A stretch of DNA of 64,000 bases from Arthrobacter_M sp030063245 (GTDB taxonomy: Bacteria; Actinomycetota; Actinomycetes; Actinomycetales; Micrococcaceae): the NCBI RefSeq assembly GCF_051131705.1, contig NZ_CP180316.1:2418001-2482000 (forward strand). The letters run 5' to 3'. The notes under the pieces were generated by a model that saw only the letters and a list, made by a program, of their open reading frames with translations, was not told the DNA's origin and ran no database searches. The translations under genes were made by a program, and so were the position numbers. This document shows positions 34,713 to 43,733 of the stretch, in pieces (the first letter of the stretch is position 1; each line of letters begins with the position of its first letter).

Positions 34713-36084
34713 GCGCGACGACTTTCCGGATGGCCAAATTCTTCAGCGCATTGAACGGCGGGTAGACAAGCCTCATCGTGTCCGGCTTCAGCGGCTTATC
34801 CAGGACGGCCTTCCGGTGCGAAAACGTATCCACGGAGAAGCGCCCGTGATAACCGCCCATTCCGCTGGCCCCGATGCCGCCAAACGGCAGTCCGGGCACC
34901 AGCAGATGCGCCGCGGGAATGCCGAAACAGAGCGCGCCCGATGACGTCTGCTCCGTGAACCGGACCTTGATCTCCGCGCGTTCGGTGAAGACATAGAGGG
35001 AGAGCGGTTTGTCCCGCTCATTGATGAAGCGGATGGCCTCATCCGCGTCCGATGTCTCCACCAGCGGGAGCACCGGGCCGAAGATCTCCTCCTGCATCAG
35101 AGGTGAGGCCGCGCCGGCGCACACCACCGTCGGTGCCAGGTACCGCGAATCAGCGTCCCGTTCCCCTCCCGTGATCACATCTGCAGTGTCCAGCAATCCA
35201 ACCAGACGTTGAAAATGCCGGTCGTTGACAATGCGGCCGTATTCGGTGCTGCGGCGCGGATTCGCACCATAGAGCGCAGAAATGGCCAGCGGCAGCAGCC
35301 GCGCGAGTTCCACCAGCACCGCCGCGGAGCCCAGGACATAGTCCGGTGCCACACAGGTCTGGCCGGCGTTGAGATATTTGCCCCAGGCCAGCCGCATCGC
35401 CGTTGCCGGAAGGTCCACCGAATCGTCGACATAAACGGGCGATTTCCCGCCCAATTCCAGGGTCACCGGGGTCAGGTGCTCGGCCGCGGCCAGCATGACA
35501 AGCCGCCCCACCACCCCATTACCGGTGTAGAAAATGTGGTCAAAGCGTTCCGTGAGCAATGCCGTGGTTTCTGCCGCGCCGCCCTCCACCACAAAAACGG
35601 CGCTGTCCAGGTACTGCGGAATCCAGCGCTGCATCGCGGCCGAGGTCACCGGGGCCACCTCGCTGGGTTTGACCACCACCGTGTTACCCGCTGCGAGCGC
35701 GCCAACCGCTGGTGCCAGCAGCAGCTGCACGGGATAGTTCCACGGCGCGATCACCAGCACGACGCCGAGGGGCTCGCGGATAATCTGTGCGCTGGCCGGC
35801 TGCAGGGCCAGCGGCACGGCGGATCGCTCCGGAGCCAGCCAGCGTGTCAGGTTCCTCAGCGTGTGGCTGATTTCCGCGGTGACGAAGCCGATCTCGGTCA
35901 GCCACGCCTCGCTGGGATGTTTGCCCAGATCCTGCCGCAGGGCATCGGCGAATTCCTGACCGCGTTCGGTGAGCATGCGCCGCACCGCTCTCAGCCGCTC
36001 GGTCCGCCACGCAAGGGAACGAGTGGCGCCGGAATTAAACACGGCACGGGCGGCGGCGACCTGTCCGGAGATGTCCTCGGTCAT
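34624..36084 (-). CDS. NAD(P)-dependent aldehyde dehydrogenase
   Basis: A 486-residue aldehyde dehydrogenase of the class 3-like, fatty-aldehyde branch. VVLVIAPWNYPVQLLLAPAV and GNTVVVKPSEVAP give the cofactor site, FYTGNGVVGRLVMLAAAEHL the turn, VTLELGGKSPVYVD the general-base Glu, and LNAGQTCVAPDYVL the catalytic Cys. EEIFGPVLPLVE and LPFGGIGASGMGGYHG complete the fold. The C-terminal 30 residues (RRADPRKPRPERSASR) are basic and lie over the LysR gene; the true end may have been extended by loss of an earlier stop. Confidence 0.92.
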   Translation of the reverse strand: MTEDISGQVAAARAVFNSGATRSLAWRTERLRAVRRMLTERGQEFADALRQDLGKHPSEAWLTEIGFVTAEISHTLRNLTRWLAPERSAVPLALQPASAQIIREPLGVVLVIAPWNYPVQLLLAPAVGALAAGNTVVVKPSEVAPVTSAAMQRWIPQYLDSAVFVVEGGAAETTALLTERFDHIFYTGNGVVGRLVMLAAAEHLTPVTLELGGKSPVYVDDSVDLPATAMRLAWGKYLNAGQTCVAPDYVLGSAAVLVELARLLPLAISALYGANPRRSTEYGRIVNDRHFQRLVGLLDTADVITGGERDADSRYLAPTVVCAGAASPLMQEEIFGPVLPLVETSDADEAIRFINERDKPLSLYVFTERAEIKVRFTEQTSSGALCFGIPAAHLLVPGLPFGGIGASGMGGYHGRFSVDTFSHRKAVLDKPLKPDTMRLVYPPFNALKNLAIRKVVAPNAAVCGPAGAKFRRADPRKPRPERSASR

Positions 36085-36132
36085 GGCACCAATCTACTCC
36101 CGGGCGGCAGCTAACTCCCCTGCAAAACGCAC

Positions 36133-36176
36133 GCCGCCGTCGTCGTTCCGTTGGCTGACGGGACGACGACGGCGGC
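36133..36176. terminator. Hairpin terminator after metE
   Basis: GCCGCCGTCGTCGT (36133-36146) and its exact complement ACGACGACGGCGGC (36163-36176) form a 14-bp stem with a 16-base loop. Read on the minus strand, GTGCGTTTTGC follows the stem. It lies between the end of metE and the start of the aldehyde dehydrogenase gene. The same stem sequence recurs in the nrdE-nrdF gap. Confidence 0.7.
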
Positions 36177-36205
36177 ACGGACGGTTGATCTTGCGCGGCC
36201 CGACC

Positions 36206-36255
36206 AGTGGGGGTGCCGGCCAGGCTCGACCAGTGGGGTGCCGGCCGGCTGGACC
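36206..36255. repeat. Short imperfect tandem repeat
   Basis: Two copies of about 25 bases, each starting with CGACCAGTGGG and continuing with GTGCCGGCC, plus the beginning of a third (GGACCAG), lie between the metE stop and its terminator. No coding function is evident. Confidence 0.6.
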
Positions 36256-36265
36256 AGCGCACCCG

Positions 36266-38686
36266 TCAGCCGATCCGGGTGCGGACTTCCCTGGCCGCTT
36301 CAACCAGGTTGCGCAGCGACTCCTCGGTCTCGGCGTAGCCGCGGGTCTTCAGCCCGCAGTCCGGGTTGACCCAGAGCTGGCGCGCCGGAACATGCCGGAC
36401 GGCGGTCTCCAATAGCTCCACGACCTCAGCCTGGCCGGGGACACGCGGCGAATGGATGTCATAAACGCCCGGGCCAACACCTCGGGCGAAGCTGTGGTCC
36501 TCCAGGTCATGCACGACCTCCATCCGGGAGCGGGCGGCCTCGATGGACGTCACGTCCGCATCCAGTCCGTCGATGGCGTCGATGATCGCGCCGAATTCGG
36601 AGTAGCACAGATGGGTGTGGACCTGCGTGCCGTTTGCCGCCCCACCGGTTGCCAGACGGAAGGATTGGACAGACCAGTCCAGGTACGACGCCTGATCCGC
36701 CTTGCGCAGCGGAAGCAGTTCGCGCAGCGCCGGCTCATCCACCTGGATGATCCGGATCCCGGCGGCCTCCAGATCCGCGATTTCGTCGCGCAGTGCCAGG
36801 GCAACCTGGTTGGCGGTCTCCCCCAACGGCTGGTCATCGCGGACAAAGGACCACGCCAGGATGGTGACCGGGCCGGTCAGCATGCCCTTCATCGGCTTGG
36901 CCGTCAGGGACTGCGCATATCGCGCCCATTCGACCGTGATCGGCCGGCTGCGGGTGACGTCGCCCCAGAGAATGGACGGGCGGGTGCAGCGGCTGCCGTA
37001 GGACTGGACCCAGCCGTGTACCGTCACGTCGAATCCCTCGAGGTTCTCGGCGAAGTACTGCACCATGTCGTTGCGCTCGGGCTCACCGTGCACCAGCACG
37101 TCGAACCCGAGTTCCTCCTGCAGGTCCACCACACGCCGGATCTCGTCCTTCATCAGTGACTCGTACTGCTGCTGCGTCAGCTCGCCCTTGTTGGCGCGCG
37201 CGCGAGCGGAGCGGATTTCACTGGTCTGCGGGAACGAGCCGATGGTGGTGGTCGGCAGCGCCGGCAGAGCCAGCTCCGTTTCCTGCACGGCGGCACGGGC
37301 GGCGTAGGCGTCCCGGCTGAAGTCCGCGGCGGTCAGCGCGGCCAGCCTCGCCTGAACCTCAGCGCGGTGAACGCCGACGGCGGCGGCACGGGAGGCGATG
37401 ACAGCCGACGCCGCGTCGATGGCCGGCTGCACCGACGCCGGATCCGTGAGCAGGCCGGACAGAGTGACCACCTCGGCGGCCTTCTGATCCGCAAAGGCCA
37501 GCCAGCTGCGCAGCTCGGCACGCAGCTGCGTCTCCTCCTGCACATCGTGCGGAACGTGCTGTGTTGACGTTGAGGTGGAGACCGCGACGGTCAGCCCACT
37601 CTTGCGCAGGTCGGCCAGCTTGGCCGCCGAGGACTGCAGGTCATTGCGCCAGATGTTGTGACCGTCCACCAATCCGGCCACCAGGGTCTTGCCGGCCAGC
37701 AGGGCCAGCTGATCCGGCGCCGGTACGGCACCCTTGAACAGGTCCACGTGCAGGGCATCAATATTGCTCTCGGCCAGCGTGGGAAGCAGCTCATCCACGG
37801 CGCCGTAGGGGGTGCTGACCAGAATGGCCGGACGGGCGGCAACGGCGCTGAGTACCTCGTACGCCCGGGCAACGGCCGCCTGAACCTCAGCGACGGGAAC
37901 GTTCTGGTCCGCCACCAGGGCCGGCTCGTCAAGCTGGATCCAGTCGGCACCCGCCGCCGCCAGACGCTCGAGCAGCTCGGCGTAGACCGAAAGGACATCC
38001 GCCAGGCGGCTCAGCGGAGAGAACCCTTCCGGGGCGTCATCCGAAGCCTTGCTCAGCAGCAGGAAGGTGACCGGACCCACCAGATACGGCCGGGTGTGGA
38101 TACCGTTGGCCAGGGCGAAGGCAAATTCCTCGACAATGCGGGTCGATGTCAGTGAGAAGACGGTTTCCGGGCCGATTTCCGGCACCAGGTAGTGGTAGTT
38201 GGTGTCAAACCATTTGGTCATTTCGAGCGGCTGCTGTGCGGCTGTGCCTCGGGCCATGGTGAAGTAGCCGTTGATGTCCAGCCGGCCTTCGCGATCGAGC
38301 AGTGCGCCGAAGCGGGCCGGAACGGCGCCGATGTGCGCGGCGGCATCCAGTACCTGGTCGTAGTAGGAAAAAGTGCCGGGGACGGCCGCGGACCCGGTCA
38401 GGCCCAGGCCTTGGAGCCGCTTGGCCGTGGCCAGCTGCAGGTCCTTGGCCACCGTATCAAGGGCCGCGGCATCGATGCGGCCGGCCCAGAAGGATTCGAC
38501 CGCCTTCTTCAGTTCCCGGCGGCGGCCGATCCGCGGGTAGCCCAGAATGGACGCGTCGGGGAACACCGGCATTGCGGCGCTGGTGTCGGCTGCCGTCGCG
38601 GGCGCGGTGTCGGCAACCGTAGTGCCGGCAGTTGCCGTGTCAACAGTTGTCGTGTCGGCAGCGATGGTGTCGGTGATGTCAGTCAT
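36266..38686 (-). CDS. metE: Cobalamin-independent methionine synthase
   Basis: An 806-residue enzyme that transfers a methyl group from 5-methyltetrahydrofolate to homocysteine. ILGYPRIGRRRELKKAVESF is the conserved N-terminus; the C-terminal barrel holds zinc ligands in QVHTHLCYSEF (His/Cys), a Glu near EAARSRMEV, and VNPDCGLKTRG (Cys). The first 40 residues (MTDITDTIAADTTTVDTATA and on) are a Thr/Ala/Val repeat not found in typical MetE. ATG 38686 has GAGGACC upstream, so the extension is probably translated. It follows metF by 126 bases. Confidence 0.96.
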   Translation of the reverse strand: MTDITDTIAADTTTVDTATAGTTVADTAPATAADTSAAMPVFPDASILGYPRIGRRRELKKAVESFWAGRIDAAALDTVAKDLQLATAKRLQGLGLTGSAAVPGTFSYYDQVLDAAAHIGAVPARFGALLDREGRLDINGYFTMARGTAAQQPLEMTKWFDTNYHYLVPEIGPETVFSLTSTRIVEEFAFALANGIHTRPYLVGPVTFLLLSKASDDAPEGFSPLSRLADVLSVYAELLERLAAAGADWIQLDEPALVADQNVPVAEVQAAVARAYEVLSAVAARPAILVSTPYGAVDELLPTLAESNIDALHVDLFKGAVPAPDQLALLAGKTLVAGLVDGHNIWRNDLQSSAAKLADLRKSGLTVAVSTSTSTQHVPHDVQEETQLRAELRSWLAFADQKAAEVVTLSGLLTDPASVQPAIDAASAVIASRAAAVGVHRAEVQARLAALTAADFSRDAYAARAAVQETELALPALPTTTIGSFPQTSEIRSARARANKGELTQQQYESLMKDEIRRVVDLQEELGFDVLVHGEPERNDMVQYFAENLEGFDVTVHGWVQSYGSRCTRPSILWGDVTRSRPITVEWARYAQSLTAKPMKGMLTGPVTILAWSFVRDDQPLGETANQVALALRDEIADLEAAGIRIIQVDEPALRELLPLRKADQASYLDWSVQSFRLATGGAANGTQVHTHLCYSEFGAIIDAIDGLDADVTSIEAARSRMEVVHDLEDHSFARGVGPGVYDIHSPRVPGQAEVVELLETAVRHVPARQLWVNPDCGLKTRGYAETEESLRNLVEAAREVRTRIG

Positions 38687-38812
38687 GATTCAGGTCCTCA
38701 ATGGTAGTCAAATACTCAGGCGGGTCAGTCGGGCCGATTCGGTCCGGGTCGGGCAACTCAGGCGGGGCGGGGCGGTTCGGGTCAGGCAGGACCTATGGCG
38801 GGGTGAGCCGGC

Positions 38813-39790
38813 TCACAGTGCCGATTGCCGGTGGACAGAGCGGGGCCGTTCGGGCCGGAGCAGCTGCAGTTTGTCAAGCACGTCCAGGGCGGCGCCATGC
38901 TCGTTGAAGGTGTACAGGTGGATCCCCGGTGCTCCGGCGTCGAGGGCGGCGCGGGCGAGATCGACGGTGGCCCGCACTCCGATCCGGCGGCGTTCGCCGT
39001 CGTCGTCCGCCGCGGCCAGCGCCCGGACCAGATCCGGGGATGGTTCGACGCCGGCCAGGGTCCCCAAACGCTGCAGCCGGCGCACGCTGGTGAGCGGCAT
39101 GACGCCCGGAATCAGCGGGATGGTCACTCCTGCACGACGGGCCCGGGCCAGCAGCTCCTCGTACTCCGAGGGATGGAAGAAAACCTGGGTGATGGCGAAG
39201 TCCGCACCGGAACGCTGCTTGGCCAGAAGCACCTCAACGTCGTGTTCTTCGCTTGGGGACTCGGGATGTTTTTTGGGGTAGGCGGCGACGCCTACGGCGA
39301 CCTTTCCGGCGCAGAGCAGGGCGGTGCGGCGCTGCTCCACGCGCCGGATCAGCTCGACCAGGTCCTGGGCGTAGGTCAGCGAACCGGGACGATGTTGAGG
39401 CTGCGCCCCATTCGGAAGGTCTCCGCGCAGGGCAAGAATCCCGCGCACCCCGTGGTCCAGCAGGTCGGTGACGATGGCCGCCAGCTCCTGCGCGGTATTG
39501 CCGACGCAGGTCAGATGCGCCAGCGGCCGCAGTGTCGTCTCGGTCAGCAGCCGGTTGAGCAGCTCCACCGCGGTATTCCGGTTGGAGCCGCTGGCACCGT
39601 AGGTGACAGAGACGTAGTCCGGATTGGTGCTTTCCAGCTCCCGGATGGTGGTCCAAAGGTTGGCCAACGCCGCCGGGGTGCGGGGCGGATAGAGCTCGTA
39701 GGAGAGGGCATTGGGAGCGGTCCCGGAGAGTTTCGGGTGCGCCTGCAGCAGGCTTGGAGGTGACATTTGCTGTCCTTGGCTGGTTGCCAT
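38813..39790 (-). CDS. metF: Methylenetetrahydrofolate reductase
   Basis: A 325-residue flavoprotein TIM barrel that makes 5-methyltetrahydrofolate, the methyl donor for MetE encoded downstream. SYELYPPRTPAALANLW holds the FAD-linked Glu, DYVSVTYGASGSNR the usual strand 2, GILALRGDLP the third block, and VGVAAYPKKHPES and GADFAITQVFFHP later ones. GIHLYTFNEHGAALDVL ends the fold. Pairing with metE indicates a shared methionine-responsive promoter upstream of metF. Confidence 0.95.
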   Translation of the reverse strand: MATSQGQQMSPPSLLQAHPKLSGTAPNALSYELYPPRTPAALANLWTTIRELESTNPDYVSVTYGASGSNRNTAVELLNRLLTETTLRPLAHLTCVGNTAQELAAIVTDLLDHGVRGILALRGDLPNGAQPQHRPGSLTYAQDLVELIRRVEQRRTALLCAGKVAVGVAAYPKKHPESPSEEHDVEVLLAKQRSGADFAITQVFFHPSEYEELLARARRAGVTIPLIPGVMPLTSVRRLQRLGTLAGVEPSPDLVRALAAADDDGERRRIGVRATVDLARAALDAGAPGIHLYTFNEHGAALDVLDKLQLLRPERPRSVHRQSAL

Positions 39791-40367
39791 TGACGCCCGC
39801 GACGCCGGTGTTAGCCGACAAGCGCGCGAACGCCAATGCTATGCGAAAAAGGATCACCAGAAGGGCCCGCCGGAATGGGGCCCGTCCCGAAGGAGGGAAA
39901 CCATCGCGGCGTTGCCGTCCCCGTGGTTGGACCGGAGGCAGGCAATCGGCGTTCTGCGTGCAAATGTCAGGCCCACATGGGGGCACCCACACCCTCAGGC
40001 ATCTGGAAGCTGGCCGGACGCCGTTGCGAGGATCGCTGACACGTTACTTTCAGTAACTTGAAAAAGACTCTACGCACCCGGTGCCGGCAGCACAACCGCT
40101 GGGCGAATTAAGACGTACCTTTACGGAATACAGCCGTCGAATATGCGGAAACCTCATGGCGGGGACCTCTTCGGCCGAATTTAACCGCAAATTCCACCGC
40201 TGACCAGTCGCCTCCGAGGACGGGTTTCCTACCGGCACCGCTGCCGCAGCAGTTGGCTTAATTCGCCGAACCGGTCCGGATTCCGGCCACGCCGTCCACG
40301 CCGTCCACTTCGTCCACGGCATGGGGCACGACTACCCATCGCGCCTGCCCGCATTAGCGTGTGCATT
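39791..40367. other. Leader/intergenic region upstream of metF
   Basis: This 577-base region separates divergent metF and the acyl-CoA synthetase remnant. It contains GC-rich segments able to fold (for example GAAGGGCCCGCCGG and GGGGCCCGTCCC near 39865-39890) and a palindrome at 40043. I looked for the GGCAACC-type core of SAM riboswitches and a cobalamin box and did not find them. Confidence 0.4.
40043..40057. promoter_or_regulatory. Palindrome GTTACT-TTC-AGTAAC
   Basis: Perfect 6-base inverted repeats with a 3-base spacer, about 255 bases upstream of metF and 310 bases before the divergent acyl-CoA synthetase remnant. This is the size of a dimeric regulator operator. Which regulator would bind is not known. 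Confidence 0.45.
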
Positions 40368-42052
40368 ATGACCAATGATGTTCACGACGCCACCCGGGTC
40401 CCTGCTCCCGCGCCTGCCGATGCCCGGTCCGCCGTCCCTTCATACGTTTCCGGTACGTCCGCCCTGCCGCTGCTGGGCGAGACCATCGGTGCCAACTTCA
40501 GCAGGATCGCCGCGGAGAATGCCGGGCGCGAGCGCTGGTGGACCTTGGGGCGGACCGGCGCTGGACCTATGAGGAACTCAATGGCGACGTCGACGCGCTG
40601 GCCCGTGGACTGATGTCAGCGGGTGTAGCCAAGGGCGACCGGGTGGGGATCTAAGCCCTCAATTGTGCCCAGTGGGTGCTGGTGCAGTACGCCAGTGCCA
40701 AGATCGGCGCCATTCTGGTCAATGTGAACCCCTCCTACCGGGAGCACGAGCTGCGCTTCGCACTGGTCCAGTCCGGTCTGAAGCTGCTCGTGTCGATGAC
40801 CGGGCACAAGTCCACTGATTACCGTGCCATGGTGGAGGCGGTCCGGTCCGAGTGCTCGGATCTGACGGACGTGGTGTACATCGGCGATCCCGGCTGGGAT
40901 GACCTGCTCGCAGGCGGCAGCACGTTGGCCGCCGACGCCGTCGCCGTCCGGATGGCAACCCTCAGCGCCGATGACCCGATCAATATTCAGTACACGTCCG
41001 GTACCACGGGCTATCGCAAGGGCGCCACCCTCAGCCATCACACAACATTCTCAATAACGGCTTCTTCGTGACGGAGACCATAGGGTTCAGCAACGAGGAC
41101 CGGCTCTGCATCCCGGTGCCGTTCTATCACTGCTTCGGCATTGTGATGGGCAACCTTGGTGCCACGTCGCACGGCGCGGCGATCATCATTCCGGCTCCCT
41201 CCTTCGATCCGAGGGCCACGCTCCAGGCAGTGCAGGATGAGAAGTGCACGGCTCTCTACGGCGTCCCCACCATGTTCATCGCCGAACAGAACCTGGCGGA
41301 CTTCGCCGGCTACGACCTCTCCACCCTGCGGACCGGCATCATGGCCGGCTCGCCCTGTCCCGTGGAGGTCATGAAACGCTGCATCAGCGAGATGAACATG
41401 ACTCAGGTCGCGATTGCCTACGGCATGACCGAGATGTCTCCAGTCTCCATGCAGACACGTCCGGACGATGACCTGCAACGCCGCACCGCCACCGTCGGCC
41501 AGGTCCATCCGCACTTGGAGGTCAAGATCGTCGACCCGCTCACCGGGCTCACCGTCCCGCGCGGAACACCTGGCGAGTTCTGCACGCGGGGCCATTCGGT
41601 CATGCTGGGCTATTGGAATGACCCGGTAAAAACCGACGAGGCCATCGATCAGGCCCGCTGGATGCACACCGGCGATCTGGCTCAATGCGCGATGACGGCT
41701 ACGTCAATATTGCGGGTCGGATCAAGGACATGGTGATCCGCGGCGTGAAAACCTCTATCCGCGCGAAATCGAGGAATTCCTGTACACCCACCCGGACATC
41801 GCGGATGTCCAGATGGTGGGCGTCCCGGACCCTAAATACGGCGAAGAGCTGTGCGCCTGGATTCGGCTTCGGCCCGGCGCTCCAGTGTTGGACGCCGCCG
41901 CGCTCGCAGTCTTCTGCGAAGGAAAACTCTCCCGGCACAAGATTCCGCGCTATGTTCTGGTGGTCGACGAATTTCCGATGACCGTGACGGGGAAGGTGCG
42001 GAAGATGGAGATGCGGGCCAAATCGGCCGATCGCCTGGGCCTGCAGAGCTGA
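40368..42052 (+). pseudogene. Acyl-CoA synthetase (AMP-binding), multiply frameshifted
   Basis: Five reading segments restore an AMP-forming acyl-CoA synthetase of about 560 residues. The start MTNDVHDATRVPAPAPADAR shifts near 40545. It is followed by YEELNGDVDALARGLMSAGV, an in-frame TAA at 40652, then VQYASAKIGAILVNVNPSYR, the P-loop-like IQYTSGTTGYRKGATLSHH, a shift near 41040, IPVPFYHCFGIVMGNLGATS, AYGMTEMSPVSMQT and MHTGDLAQ, shifts near 41685 and 41750, and the C-terminal DMVIRG, YPREIEEFLYTHPDIADVQM and PMTVTGKVRKMEMR. With so many lesions it is clearly inactive or the local sequence is poor. Confidence 0.85.
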
Positions 42053-42124
42053 CCCGGACGCGCACGTCGCGGGGCCCGATTTTGGCACTTCCACGCTCCC
42101 CGGCCGCAGGTCTATGCTGTGGCC

Positions 42125-42325
42125 ATGAATATACTCCCAGCCAGTTACCTGAATTACCTTGAGGGCAAACCGGCCGCAGTGGTCGCGACGGTGAAACCGG
42201 TACTTCAGCAGTCAGCGGCCGATAGGCTGCACGGGGTAAGGGTCAAGCTCCTCCAGCACGACGAAATCCAGGCCGTGTTGGATGAGCGGATTCCGTTCGG
42301 CGAAATCCTCGAAGCGATCGACTAA
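42125..42325 (+). CDS. Small conserved hypothetical protein
   Basis: A 66-residue acidic/helical protein: MNILPASYLNYLEGKPAAVV, LQQSAADRLHGVRVKLLQHD, EIQAVLDERIPFGEILEAID. The composition and the even distribution of hydrophobic residues look like a real helical protein, and I believe related small proteins occur in other Arthrobacter. No function is known. It converges on the RNA methyltransferase gene with a 4-base overlap of stops. Confidence 0.6.
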   Translation: MNILPASYLNYLEGKPAAVVATVKPVLQQSAADRLHGVRVKLLQHDEIQAVLDERIPFGEILEAID

Positions 42326-43587
42326 CCGGTCCGGCCGCGCACCGAAACGGTCACGGTGAATTTAGCGTTCCGTCCCTGTACCGAGGTCCGGCCCACTCGC
42401 TGCTGAAGCTGCGCCCGGTAGTCCAGGTGGTTGTTGTACACCGTCCACAGCTCTCCTCCCGGAGCAAGCACACGGGCGGCGGCGTCGAAGAGCTTGAGGG
42501 CCGCCCCGGTGTGCACGGTGGCACCCAAGTGAAAGGGCGGATTCAGCAGAATCAGATCGGCACTGCCGCCGGGGAAACCCGCCATGGCGTCGTCCTGCAC
42601 AGCGGTGATCCGCCCGGCGAGGTCGTTGGCGTGTGCCGTTGCGGCGGCGGAGGCGACGGCGGCGGCCGACTGATCGGTGGCCGTTACGGTGAGGGCGGGC
42701 CTTGCGGCGGCCAGGGCGGCCGCGACGACCCCCGAGCCGCAGCCTAGATCCACCGCCTGCCGGGCGTCCGGCTTCATCCCGTCCAGGAAGCCCAGCAGGT
42801 ACCGCGTACCGATATCCAGCCTGGCGCCGGCAAACGTGGCGCCATGGGCGCACAGCCACAGCCCCAGTTCGTGGCTGAATTCCCTCACCGGGTAGAGGGA
42901 TTCACCCGCGGGCCGGATCGGCCCGCGGGCGGTGAGCACACGTGACTTCTGCCGCCCCAGCCCGGCCCGGACATCGGCGAACGATTCCTGCAGCACAGCG
43001 TTCATCGCCACGGTCATATGCTTGATCCGTCCGCCGGCAAAAACGACGACGCCAGGGTGCGCGTAGCGGGCGATCTGATCCGCCACTTCGGCAAGCTCGG
43101 CCAGACTCCGCGGGAGCTGCCAGAGCACCACCCGGACGCCGGCGAAGAGCTCCTCCCCCAGCGGGACCCGGCGAAATCCGCCGGACAGTCCGAGCTCGGC
43201 GGCATTGCAGTCCAGCGCCCGCGCGCCGGAAACGAGGTCCTGCTGAACGCGAAGGTCCACGGAACCCAGAAACGACGCCACCGCGAGGGTCAGCGCGCCG
43301 TACCTGTCGCCCACGACCGCAACGGCGCCGCCGTCGAGCGCGCCGCCGTCGAGCGCGCCGCCGTCGAGCCCGTTAAGGGCTGCCGCGGACTCGGAGAGAA
43401 TCAGTGTGTCACTGGCATCGAAGGCGAAGAGGTTCTCCGCCTCCACATCCGGGAAACGGCGGAGCGCGCTGAAATTGAACAGCGCGCCGGGATCCGCTCT
43501 GCCTGCCGTGCCGTCTGCCATGCCATCCTTCGGACTGTCGATCGCGTCGTGGTCGGAATCAGACCCTGACCAGTTTAGCCGCGGCAT
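42322..43587 (-). CDS. RlmG/RsmC-type rRNA methyltransferase
   Basis: A 421-residue SAM-dependent methyltransferase. The C-terminal half has QAVDLGCGSGVVAAALAAA (SAM motif I) and ADLILLNPPFHLGATVHTGA (NPPF catalytic motif for guanine N2 methylation). The N-terminal half is a degenerate second methyltransferase-like domain, as in RsmC and RlmG. GALDGGALDGGALDGGA near residue 75 comes from three copies of a 15-base repeat. Assignment to RlmG or RsmC is not possible by eye. Confidence 0.88.
   Translation of the reverse strand: MPRLNWSGSDSDHDAIDSPKDGMADGTAGRADPGALFNFSALRRFPDVEAENLFAFDASDTLILSESAAALNGLDGGALDGGALDGGAVAVVGDRYGALTLAVASFLGSVDLRVQQDLVSGARALDCNAAELGLSGGFRRVPLGEELFAGVRVVLWQLPRSLAELAEVADQIARYAHPGVVVFAGGRIKHMTVAMNAVLQESFADVRAGLGRQKSRVLTARGPIRPAGESLYPVREFSHELGLWLCAHGATFAGARLDIGTRYLLGFLDGMKPDARQAVDLGCGSGVVAAALAAARPALTVTATDQSAAAVASAAATAHANDLAGRITAVQDDAMAGFPGGSADLILLNPPFHLGATVHTGAALKLFDAAARVLAPGGELWTVYNNHLDYRAQLQQRVGRTSVQGRNAKFTVTVSVRGRTG
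43327..43371. repeat. 15-base tandem repeat, three copies
   Basis: GCGCCGCCGTCGAGC is repeated three times in tandem inside the RNA methyltransferase gene and encodes GALDG repeats in frame. It looks like recent replication slippage in a surface loop. Confidence 0.9.
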
Positions 43588-43733
43588 TCCCCAACCCGGA
43601 CCGGACCCAGCTCTGCCCAGCCATGGCCAGACGGTATGCCTGCTGCTAGCATAAGGACGTTTGGTTAGTCAACTTAAGGGTGTTCATTTAATCAATTAGG
43701 GCGTCGCCGTCATCGACGACCAAAGGGGTCATC

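Noticed and set aside
39791..40040. Possible SAM-IV or cobalamin riboswitch before metF
   Set aside because: GTGGGTGCCCCC looked suggestive, but the conserved GGCAACC core and cobalamin box are missing.
40050..40322. 90-codon minus-strand frame with repeated TKWTAWTAW text
   Set aside because: Text comes from a local CGTCCACGCCGTCCAC-type repeat, with no ribosome-binding site and no family resemblance.
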